Assembly (NCBI GenBank): GCA_003161815.1 | Contig: PMNN01000043.1 | Span: 300 to 5,438, forward strand | Direction of reading: 5' to 3' | Source of the DNA: Methanobacterium sp. | Lineage (GTDB): Archaea > Methanobacteriota > Methanobacteria > Methanobacteriales > Methanobacteriaceae | Length of the DNA: 5,139 bases | In this document: positions 1 to 5,139 of the stretch, piece after piece | Numbering within the stretch: the stretch's first letter is position 1 | Layout: every line of letters begins with the position of its first letter | The notes under the pieces: model-generated | Databases searched by the model: none | What the model was told of the DNA's origin: nothing | What the model saw: the letters and a program-made list of their open reading frames with translations, nothing else | Made by a program: the position numbers and the translations under genes

Positions 1-51
1 CCTGCTCAATCGCTTTCATATTTTTTTATTAACTATTTAGAAAAAAAGTAA
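1..51 (+). CDS. Possible C-terminal tail of an off-window gene
   Basis: Frame 1 is open from the window edge to a TAA at 49-51 and reads PAQSLSYFFINYLEKK. This looks like a plausible helical protein end, but sixteen residues are too few to prove coding. The tail faces the same way as the metallophosphoesterase remnant at 1043-1441. In calcineurin-like phosphatases a helix of this kind lies between the DRG and GNH(E) metal motifs, so it could be the left part of the same broken gene. That link is speculative. The alternative is that the whole first 300 bases are non-coding. Confidence 0.25.
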   Translation, partial: PAQSLSYFFINYLEKK

Positions 52-61
52 GAATAAGAGC

Positions 62-92
62 AAACGCGCAAGCAAGCGCGAGAATTTTCACA
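62..92 (+). repeat. 31-base repeat, left copy
   Basis: It pairs with 1039-1069. Both copies begin AAACG, share CAAGCAAGCG in the middle and end TTTTCACA. Allowing two compensating 2-base gaps, 26 of 29 aligned columns are identical. The copies are 977 bases apart and bracket the unknown gene at 306-1031. Confidence 0.7.
65..80. other. Small GC hairpin in the left repeat
   Basis: CGCGC (65-69) and GCGCG (76-80) form a perfect 5-bp stem around the 6-base loop AAGCAA. It is the only GC-rich patch in an otherwise AT-rich tract. The right repeat copy does not keep the stem, so the hairpin may be accidental or a terminator-like remnant for the gene ending at 51. Confidence 0.4.
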
Positions 93-95
93 CGC

Positions 96-110
96 CATAG
101 CATAGCATAG
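96..110. repeat. Tandem CATAG x3
   Basis: Three perfect copies of the 5-base unit CATAG stand head to tail, just after the left 31-base repeat. It is probably slippage-type low complexity. Confidence 0.7.
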
Positions 111-112
111 AT

Positions 113-131
113 TAAAGCAAACACTTGATTA
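113..131 (+). repeat. 19-base direct repeat, copy 1
   Basis: Reads taaagcaaacacttgatta. It matches 165-183 at 18 of 19 positions (A/G difference at the eighth base), with a 52-base period. It could be an operator pair upstream of the gene at 306 or duplication debris. Confidence 0.6.
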
Positions 132-164
132 TTTGATTACTTCAAAGAATTTGAACTGAATTCA

Positions 165-183
165 TAAAGCAAGCACTTGATTA
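165..183 (+). repeat. 19-base direct repeat, copy 2
   Basis: Reads taaagcaagcacttgatta, one mismatch from 113-131. A related but scrambled version (CAAGTGATCAATCAAG, roughly inverted) occurs near 229-244. Confidence 0.6.
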
Positions 184-305
184 ATTAAACAGTTACTTTT
201 TATCATTTTTAAGGCATTTGATATATGGCAAGTGATCAATCAAGCGGGCAATTGCGGAATTAAGAAAACAAGTTAGAACTAAAGCACATTAACTTTACAG
301 TCTCT

Positions 306-1031
306 ATGGAACCAAATCTTTATATAACCACGGATAATGAGATAAATATAGTTATTAAGCATGTAGAGAGAGTGATTGGTATTCAGTTAGGATGGATAAA
401 AATATTTATAGTTCTCGAGCAGTGTTGGAAAGATGGACTTATAAATGATGATGAATATGTTGATCTGCTCTGTAATTTAGAAAATGAGGAATTTGAGCTT
501 AAAGATGAATTTATGCAGCATATTATAAATTTAATACTCGCTGGAGAACCATTGGTAGAAATGCAAAAAATAAATAATGAAGTATATAAATTAGACGAAA
601 ATTTATTAGCCGTGAGTTTACAAGAAGACCCAAGCATTGATAGTTTCATTAAATTAATCCGAAAAGAAGAATCATTAAAAACTGAACCTAAATTAAAAGA
701 TGGAAATATTGAATTAAAATTATATGAAAATTTTGAATTAGATGAAGAACCAGATTATGATGGTATAATAAAGAGTATAAACGAAAGATCCAAAGGAAAT
801 TGGATTTATGAATATGATAATCTAAAACAACAATGGAAAGATGGATTGATTACTAAAAATGAATTCGAAAATCGTGCAGGAGATTTGGGAGTTCCAGATC
901 GCGAAAGCTTGTGGAAATTGAAGGGATTCAGGAGAATTTATGAATGTTCGAAATCTAATAAGAAAACAAGCGAAAAAACAATCATAAGAATCTACCCACA
1001 AATGCAAATTATGCAAAGAATTAAAGATTAA
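306..1031 (+). CDS. Hypothetical acidic protein with two WKDGLI modules
   Basis: I do not recognise this 241-residue protein. It is rich in Glu, Asp, Lys and Asn, has no signal peptide or membrane segment, and looks soluble and largely helical. It contains two copies of a short module: IFIVLEQCWKDGLINDDEY around residues 33-51 and EYDNLKQQWKDGLITKNEF around 169-187. Each has aromatic and hydrophobic residues ahead of an invariant W-K-D-G-L-I and an acidic-aromatic end. The pattern resembles the SHOCT-type 'G-I/L-I-T-x-x-E-F' helix pair, although family membership is not established. The DNA word TGGAAAGATGGA is identical in both copies (426-437 and 834-845), so the module may have duplicated. 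The ATG at 306 is the first in frame; no clear Shine-Dalgarno precedes it, so translation may be leaderless or weak. The gene ends 7 bases before the right copy of the flanking 31-base repeat, which suggests it arrived as a cassette. Confidence 0.65.
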   Translation: MEPNLYITTDNEINIVIKHVERVIGIQLGWIKIFIVLEQCWKDGLINDDEYVDLLCNLENEEFELKDEFMQHIINLILAGEPLVEMQKINNEVYKLDENLLAVSLQEDPSIDSFIKLIRKEESLKTEPKLKDGNIELKLYENFELDEEPDYDGIIKSINERSKGNWIYEYDNLKQQWKDGLITKNEFENRAGDLGVPDRESLWKLKGFRRIYECSKSNKKTSEKTIIRIYPQMQIMQRIKD

Positions 1032-1038
1032 AAAGTAA

Positions 1039-1069
1039 AAACGTGAGCAAGCAAGCGAGGGTTTTCACA
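1039..1069 (+). repeat. 31-base repeat, right copy
   Basis: Partner of 62-92. It lies between the stop of the unknown gene (1031) and the point where phosphatase homology begins (about 1070-1090). The nominal GTG start of the phosphatase fragment (1043) lies inside it, so the first ~9 codons of that ORF are repeat sequence rather than phosphatase. Confidence 0.7.
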
Positions 1070-1441
1070 AACAACATATTTTCATTATTTATAGATCATC
1101 ATGCTGGACCATCAAAACACTTAAAAAGCGAAGGTGATATAAAAAATATATCTAATATTGACTACTGTCATAACACTGTGCTCTATGAAATGTTATGGAG
1201 CAGAAACTATGATCTAAGTCGAAACTATCTGGAACCATTTTTGAAACATTTCCAATGTAACACTTCCATAGTTGGCCATACACCCGTTAATGGGATTGAA
1301 CTCAATGGGAACCAGCTTGTGGTATCATCCAGCTTCGGCCTGGGGAAAAAAGCTTACGTGGAACTCGATCTAGAAACAGAAATCAATAATGGTCAAGATC
1401 TTCTAAAAATGATTAAATATCTGAATAAAAGCCATTCCTGA
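1043..1441 (+). pseudogene. Metallophosphoesterase, C-terminal fragment
   Basis: This 132-codon ORF looks like the second half of a calcineurin-like (PPP-type) serine/threonine phosphatase. Visible family features, in order, are DHHAGPS at about residues 18-24 (the 'HAGP' metal-ligand segment), LWSRNY at about 51-56, IVGHTPVNG at about 76-84 (the GH metal ligand), and SSSFGLGKKAYVELDLE at about 95-111 (the closing beta strands). The first half, with the D-x-H, GD-x2-DRG and GNHE motifs that supply most metal ligands, is absent. None of these motifs occurs in the upstream 1 kb. A full protein would be about twice as long. The apparent GTG start lies in a repeat, and the gene cannot encode an active phosphatase by itself. 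It is most simply a 5'-truncated pseudogene, broken by the event that placed the repeat-bracketed gene upstream. The domain assignment is good; the loss of function is inferred. Confidence 0.75.
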
Positions 1442-1509
1442 TTTATATTATTTAGTTAAGGATATCTAATTTCTTAAGTAAAAATTAATATCAAAAAATC
1501 CGAAGTTTC

Positions 1510-1750
1510 TTACTGAATAGTGACATATGAATTTAATGAATGATAAAAAAATGCAGGATTATCTCCAATTTCTAAAATTCGATGCAGAGTTGATAAGCTC
1601 GACCTGATTTTCATTTATTATTGAAAGTAAGTTTTCTGGACTATACAATAGTTCCATTTTAAGTTTGACATTATCTTCTTGGGTTTTCTCTTCATCGGTG
1701 ACATATTGGAGTTTTTCATTTGAGAAATTATTTACTCTGCTAAGATTTGA
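1510..1750 (-). pseudogene. Possible decayed minus-strand ORF after the ARH gene
   Basis: The gap between the converging genes is not featureless. On the minus strand one frame is open from 1750 down to a TAA at 1559-1561 and reads like protein (for example KMELLYSPENLLSIINENQV), but has no start codon before an internal Met. Just before its stop another frame takes over and reads ILEIGDNPAFFYHSLNSYV down to a TAA at 1510-1512. Joining them near 1575 with one frameshift gives about 80 residues of natural-looking sequence. The upstream end overlaps the last codons of the ARH gene in a different frame. I do not recognise a family. It may be the relic of a gene once downstream of the ARH, or chance. 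No terminator or RNA gene is evident elsewhere in 1442-1731. Confidence 0.35.
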
Positions 1751-2883
1751 TTATCTGATGCGCCTATTAGTTTATTGGCTATATCACTTATTAAATCATA
1801 TTTAACTAGTTTTTTAATCCATTTTATGGGAATTCCGGTTTCTCCGTAGTATGCTCCTGCTATCTGACCATAAACTGCACCGGTGGTATCGGCATCATCT
1901 CCAAGGTTAACGGCCATTAGACAACCTTCCTCGAAACTTTCACTATTATAAAAAGCCCATAAGGCTGCTTCTATGGATTTAACCACGAATCCGTTGCCTT
2001 TTATTTGTGGTGGTTTTTTTTCTTTGAAGGATCCGCAGGCTATTTCATCAATTTCAGGTGATAAAATATTTTCTTTCCAGTAGTGTGGTATGGGGTTGTA
2101 TCGTTTGGATAGGATTTCTTCTTTGGTTTGTCCTATTAAGGCGCCGATTATTATTCCAGCCATATATTTACAAGCATCAATTGTTAGGGGGTGTTGATGG
2201 GTGGTTCTGGAGCTTTCACCTGATTTTATAATTGCTATTTCGGGGTTTGAGTAATAATATAAGGGTATGGGTGCCAGGCGCATGATGGATCCATTTCCGG
2301 CGGAATGTTCATGATCAGGGCCGCAGTAGGGTTCTTGGGTTTCTAGAAACCGGTGGAGAGCTTCTTTTGTCGTGTTACCGATGTCGAAGCATTCTTCATT
2401 TACGCTTAAGTATCCTTCCTTGTACCATTTAAGGTATCTTTTGAGTTGATCGACTGGATTAAAATCTTTCTTTTGTATGAGGCTTTCTGCTAGACATAGT
2501 GCTGTGGATGTATCATCAGTCCATTCTCCTGGTTTTAGATTAAATAATCCTCCGCCAATCATGTCAGTTACTGGTTCAAATGTTCCTGGTGCTTGGAATT
2601 CTAGGGGTACTCCCAGGGCATCACCTATAGCTAAACCTATTAATGAGCCACGGAATCTATTGATCATTTCTTTATTTAACTGTTTGAGTCTAATTAAAAG
2701 TTTTACGAAGACTTTATCATCTATCATGTCTTTTAAGAGTCCTTCACAAAACCTATCTGCCCGTAGGGGTGCGGTGAATAGTTTCTGGATGGTTGGCAGA
2801 TCTACGGTGGCTAGTAATTGGGGGTTATTGTAATATGTCTTTGCTTTTTCACTCCATTCCGGCCAATTGAAAGATTGAATCAT
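1732..2883 (-). CDS. ADP-ribosylglycohydrolase (DraG/ARH family) with DUF6508 C-terminal half at its N-terminus
   Basis: The protein should hydrolyse ADP-ribose from modified macromolecules in the cytoplasm, using a binuclear Mg/Mn centre. From the ATG at 2883 it has 383 residues. The ARH fold starts at about 76: [18 protein letters not shown] (79-96), WTDDTS (121-126, metal-binding DD), [10 protein letters not shown] (196-205), HQHP (229-232) and [11 protein letters not shown] (326-336, second metal site). All catalytic motifs are present, so the enzyme domain looks active. Residues 1-67 do not belong to ARH: NWPEW followed by [20 protein letters not shown] and a KLLIRLKQL helix matches what I recall of the C-terminus of DUF6508 proteins. 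The frame stays open upstream of the ATG ([12 protein letters not shown]), and the rest of DUF6508 lies in the other frame at 2880-3074. The true gene therefore began at 3074 (about 447 residues) and has a one-base frameshift. Substrate unknown. Confidence 0.9.
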   Translation of the reverse strand: MIQSFNWPEWSEKAKTYYNNPQLLATVDLPTIQKLFTAPLRADRFCEGLLKDMIDDKVFVKLLIRLKQLNKEMINRFRGSLIGLAIGDALGVPLEFQAPGTFEPVTDMIGGGLFNLKPGEWTDDTSTALCLAESLIQKKDFNPVDQLKRYLKWYKEGYLSVNEECFDIGNTTKEALHRFLETQEPYCGPDHEHSAGNGSIMRLAPIPLYYYSNPEIAIIKSGESSRTTHQHPLTIDACKYMAGIIIGALIGQTKEEILSKRYNPIPHYWKENILSPEIDEIACGSFKEKKPPQIKGNGFVVKSIEAALWAFYNSESFEEGCLMAVNLGDDADTTGAVYGQIAGAYYGETGIPIKWIKKLVKYDLISDIANKLIGASDNQILAE

Positions 2884-3074
2884 ATTTTCCGGGTAAAGTG
2901 CTTGGATGAAATTGTGAACTCAGGGGAGTAACTGTAGAAGGGGAGTTGAGGAGGTTTATTAATTAATTCATAGAACTGATTATCTGGATTATTAAAGTAG
3001 GGTATATACTCCAATATTGTAGTAATATTTTTGAAGTGGGGGTATTGGATTTCGGATTGGTTCTTTTGATGCAT
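2880..3074 (-). pseudogene. N-terminal part of the frameshifted DUF6508-ARH gene
   Basis: This 64-codon ORF is the front half of a DUF6508-like domain: ITTILEYIPYFNNPDNQFYE (about 17-36) and LPFYSYSPE (44-52) fit the family's start as I recall it. After Ser-Pro-Glu the frame drifts into [10 protein letters not shown] and stops. The frame of the downstream ARH gene, read from 2919, gives [26 protein letters not shown] continuation (shown here in part), which is the expected next stretch. One base is missing next to 2920 (GAGTT where GAAGTT or GAGGTT is expected). The short ORF's TGA overlaps the ATG at 2883 as ATGA, so residual translational coupling could still produce the ARH domain. DUF6508 has no established biochemical role. 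Confidence 0.65.
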
Positions 3075-3082
3075 CTTAATAT

Positions 3083-3089
3083 AACCCCC
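3083..3089 (-). promoter_or_regulatory. Candidate ribosome-binding site for the DUF6508-ARH gene
   Basis: On the minus strand GGGGGTT sits 8 bases before the ATG at 3072-3074. It is an imperfect match to GGAGGT, but it is the only purine-rich block in this AT-rich leader and supports the start at 3074. Confidence 0.35.
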
Positions 3090-3103
3090 AAATTAGGGTG
3101 TTT

Positions 3104-3113
3104 AAAAAAAAAA
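3104..3113 (-). terminator. T10 run terminating the methyltransferase gene
   Basis: Ten consecutive T on the minus strand lie 13 bases after the methyltransferase stop (3127-3129), with no strong hairpin before them. This is the usual form of an archaeal intrinsic terminator. It separates the gene from the DUF6508-ARH gene, whose start is 30 bases further on, so the two are probably separate transcripts or joined only by read-through. Confidence 0.55.
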
Positions 3114-3126
3114 GATTTTATTTTTT

Positions 3127-5139
3127 TTATGTTCTTAATATTTCTTCCATAGTTTTGGGTGGTGTTTCATGGTCATGTACTTCGAATTGGTAGCTGACAT
3201 ATTTTACTTGTTTCTTTTCTGAGCAGTTGAAGAAGTATAGTGACCAGTTAGCACATTCTGGGCATTCAACTAGTTTGATGAGTTCTGGTTTGAGTTTTAA
3301 TCTCTCGTCAGTGGTACTGTTGTACAGGTAGAGTAATTTGGTGTCCATGTCACGTTCTGTGATTATTTCTTCTTCATCAAAATCATAAGAGTTTCCTTCG
3401 AGGACTTTAGCGTTAATGTGGTATAATCCACTAGTTTTCTCCATGTTGGTGGGGTATATTAGTTTTAAGGATTTATATGCGGTTAACACGTCGAACATTT
3501 GGTTAGTGAATCTATTAAGTTCACATATAGTTTTCTGAGCGATTATCTCCGACATACTCCCACCGTGACTTTTTTCATTCCTTTTAGAACTAATAGGGTA
3601 AAGTATTTGAATAACATTGATATTGGCGAGTTTTTTATAGAATTGCGGCTCAAAAGGAAGTATCTGATAGGTTTCTTTATCAAAAGTTTTGTATATACTA
3701 CTTAAACGTGAATATAAATTTATCCAACCACCAAAGGTTACCCTCTCGAAATTTGAACAATCCTGTCCAAATATATACTCCTTTTTTTCATGGAATATAT
3801 CCTGCGGCAATGCAGATAACAGGACTATGGAATTAAATGCAGCTATACTTTCAAATAATTTGAAATGATTTTCAAGCTGAGTATTTTTATCAGCCGAGGT
3901 TTTAAGGGCGATATGATAAGAGGTGGCGAAGGGCCAGATCAGATTTTTGTAAAACAGATCTTCATCAGCTATTTCCTCAAATTCCTTCATAAGATTTAGT
4001 AAATTATTGTAATTAAATATCTCGCTTTTAAAACCTTTATATAAAATATTTATCTTTCGATAAGTTTTATCTGATAAATTACTGGTTTCAACAATTTGAT
4101 TTTGAGTTTTTAAATCGGGAATCTCAATTAACAATGAATTTAGTCCAAATTTATTTAAGGTTCTTTGAAAAGTACCATAAGAAAAAAGATTTCTCTCATT
4201 CTTCATAGCATTCGAATTTAAATACAATTTAAGATACTGTGGAGAAACCTCATCATCAGTTACTATGCAGAGGAAATATTTTTCTAGACTTTCATCATCA
4301 AATTCAGATCGGAAAATTACATCCTCTAAAGGATTTTTAGGGATTAACATTACCTCTTCAAATTCATCAAATTCTCTCTTAAAACTGACAACTTCAGATA
4401 ATTTTTTAATTGGATATACTGATTTTTCTTTTTTAGTTTTTAATCGTTCAATACTCTTAAAATGGTCATAGCTCCATGAGGCATTGTGATCTGCGAGTGC
4501 GGATGCATCCACCCAAAAACCCTCAGACAAGTTTTTAACAAATTTACTACTTTGAAAATTATCAAGTACTAAATCTACATTATCAGATGAATATTTAGCA
4601 AAGAATACTTTACTTCTTTGCTGCGTGTTTTTGAGTATGAAGAGACATGTTTTGAGTGTTGCCTCGGGATAAAAAGTATCGTTCGGTAATGAGATTATAC
4701 CTTCCACGGAATAATTCTCTATTAGGTATTCACGCATCGGTAAGTGATAATCGGAATAAAAAAAGGATTTTTGCTGTGGAAGAATAAACAATAGATACCC
4801 ATTTTCTGCTAATAAATCTAGTGAAGCGAATAAATAAGCGAATTCGTTATTTAAAAATTTAAAGTCACCCACATTGGATGCTTCTTTTAATTGTACAAAT
4901 GAAGGTTGTGATACAATTAAATCATATTTTTCTTCTAATTTATCTTTAATTTCGAAGAAGTCATTGTTTAATAGTTTATAATCGATATCATGTTTTTCCA
5001 GGTTTTCTTCAGCTATTTCTATGATGTCCGGGCTAATATCTATCCCCGTAAAACTGGCTGGCTGTTTGGTTCTTTCGTTAATCTTCCAGAAGAAACTTCC
5101 ACTGCCGCAAGCTGGATCTAGTATTTTAGTGGATTTCCA
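3127..5139 (-). CDS. N6-adenine DNA methyltransferase-like protein with TRD and HEPN-like C-terminus (5' partial)
   Basis: The reading frame is open from the window edge to the TAA at 3127-3129, giving 670 visible residues. An internal GTG at 4870 is not the start, because motif I lies upstream of it. In visible numbering: ILDPACGSGSFF (6-17) is SAM motif I; GIDISPDIIEIAEENL (32-47) is motif II; DLIVSQPSF (73-81) occupies the catalytic motif IV, where the family has (N/D)PP(Y/F); FILPQQKSFF (118-127) and the LRE/LPNDTF/LFIL segments finish an HsdM-like fold. Residues ~241-352 (YPIKKLSEVV ... VSPQYLKLYLNS ... IPDLKTQNQIVE) form one short type I-like target-recognition domain. Residues ~395-565 are helical with R-N-E-K-S-H at 520-525, a HEPN signature. 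The tail has CPEC (626-629) and VKYVSYQFEVH. No helicase or nuclease motif is seen. It may be a fused modification/sensor-effector protein; the HEPN reading and function are inferred. Confidence 0.8.
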   Translation of the reverse strand, partial: WKSTKILDPACGSGSFFWKINERTKQPASFTGIDISPDIIEIAEENLEKHDIDYKLLNNDFFEIKDKLEEKYDLIVSQPSFVQLKEASNVGDFKFLNNEFAYLFASLDLLAENGYLLFILPQQKSFFYSDYHLPMREYLIENYSVEGIISLPNDTFYPEATLKTCLFILKNTQQRSKVFFAKYSSDNVDLVLDNFQSSKFVKNLSEGFWVDASALADHNASWSYDHFKSIERLKTKKEKSVYPIKKLSEVVSFKREFDEFEEVMLIPKNPLEDVIFRSEFDDESLEKYFLCIVTDDEVSPQYLKLYLNSNAMKNERNLFSYGTFQRTLNKFGLNSLLIEIPDLKTQNQIVETSNLSDKTYRKINILYKGFKSEIFNYNNLLNLMKEFEEIADEDLFYKNLIWPFATSYHIALKTSADKNTQLENHFKLFESIAAFNSIVLLSALPQDIFHEKKEYIFGQDCSNFERVTFGGWINLYSRLSSIYKTFDKETYQILPFEPQFYKKLANINVIQILYPISSKRNEKSHGGSMSEIIAQKTICELNRFTNQMFDVLTAYKSLKLIYPTNMEKTSGLYHINAKVLEGNSYDFDEEEIITERDMDTKLLYLYNSTTDERLKLKPELIKLVECPECANWSLYFFNCSEKKQVKYVSYQFEVHDHETPPKTMEEILRT

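Larger units (their letters stand above)
52..305. other. Non-coding tract rich in short repeats
   Basis: I find no ORF of useful length on either strand. The tract holds the left copy of the 31-base repeat (62-92), a small GC hairpin (65-80), three tandem CATAG units (96-110) and a 19-base direct repeat (113-131 and 165-183). A weak TATA-like stretch, TTTGATATAT, lies at 217-226, about 80 bases before the ATG at 306. The concentration of short repeats fits a degenerate insertion boundary or a regulatory leader for the downstream gene; the sequence alone does not decide. Confidence 0.6.

Noticed and set aside
62..183. CRISPR array
   Set aside because: The short repeats differ from each other, are not regularly spaced, and there is no series of equal-length unique spacers.
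383..649. 88-residue minus-strand ORF
   Set aside because: Antisense to the 306-1031 gene; Ser- and Cys-rich composition typical of a shadow frame.
2477..2833. 118-residue plus-strand ORF
   Set aside because: It lies entirely antisense to the ARH gene, whose motifs are unmistakable, and its translation is low-complexity Ser/Arg-rich.
2915..2930. Programmed -1 frameshift joining the DUF6508 and ARH frames
   Set aside because: A -1 shift is the correct direction, but the site (TCC CCT GAG TTC) is not a classical slippery heptamer and no stable downstream structure is evident; a lost base is simpler.
3116..3128. Plus-strand T-run as a terminator
   Set aside because: There is no plus-strand gene ending nearby for it to serve; it is the A-rich end of the methyltransferase stop region read in reverse.
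4870..4872. GTG as the start of a 581-residue methyltransferase
   Set aside because: The frame continues without a stop to the window edge and contains SAM motif I (DPACGSGSF) and motif IV upstream; the gene is simply cut by the window.

Overview
The window is AT-rich and gene-poor on its left side. T-run terminators, ATG/GTG starts with weak ribosome-binding sites and the protein flavour suggest an archaeon, most likely a methanogen of the Methanobacteriales type. That host assignment is inference from style only; no rRNA or taxonomic marker is present.

Left third (1-1441, plus strand): this looks like a decayed or rearranged stretch. The window opens with a possible C-terminal tail of an off-window gene (1-51). 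A 250-base non-coding tract with several short repeats follows. Next comes a 241-residue acidic protein that I do not recognise (306-1031), carrying two copies of a W-K-D-G-L-I module. Right after it is the C-terminal half of a calcineurin-like metallophosphoesterase (1043-1441) without its metal-binding N-terminal half. A 31-base repeat is present at 62-92 and again at 1039-1069, so it brackets the unknown gene and ends close to where phosphatase homology starts. This suggests an insertion or repeat-mediated rearrangement that broke the phosphatase gene.

Middle (1442-3074, minus strand): after a possible decayed ORF (1510-1750) comes an ADP-ribosylglycohydrolase (DraG/ARH family) with its metal-binding motifs intact (1732-2883). 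Its first ~67 residues, the bases just upstream of its ATG, and the short ORF at 2880-3074 together make one DUF6508-like domain. That domain is broken by a single missing base near 2920. The ancestral product was a DUF6508-ARH fusion of about 447 residues.

Right (3127-5139, minus strand, 5' end outside the window): 670 residues of a large N6-adenine DNA methyltransferase-like protein. It has a perfect SAM-binding motif I, a strongly altered catalytic motif IV (QPSF in place of NPPF/Y), a single short type I-like target-recognition domain, and then a C-terminal region with an R-N-x3-H motif typical of HEPN domains plus a CPxC-containing tail. I read this as a methyltransferase/TRD/HEPN fusion. 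It may be a one-protein defence or sensor-effector system in which DNA recognition is coupled to a HEPN (RNase-type) module. A T10 run terminates this gene just before the DUF6508-ARH gene. The two minus-strand genes are neighbours in the same direction and could form a defence/ADP-ribose-related locus, but nothing in the window proves that they act together.
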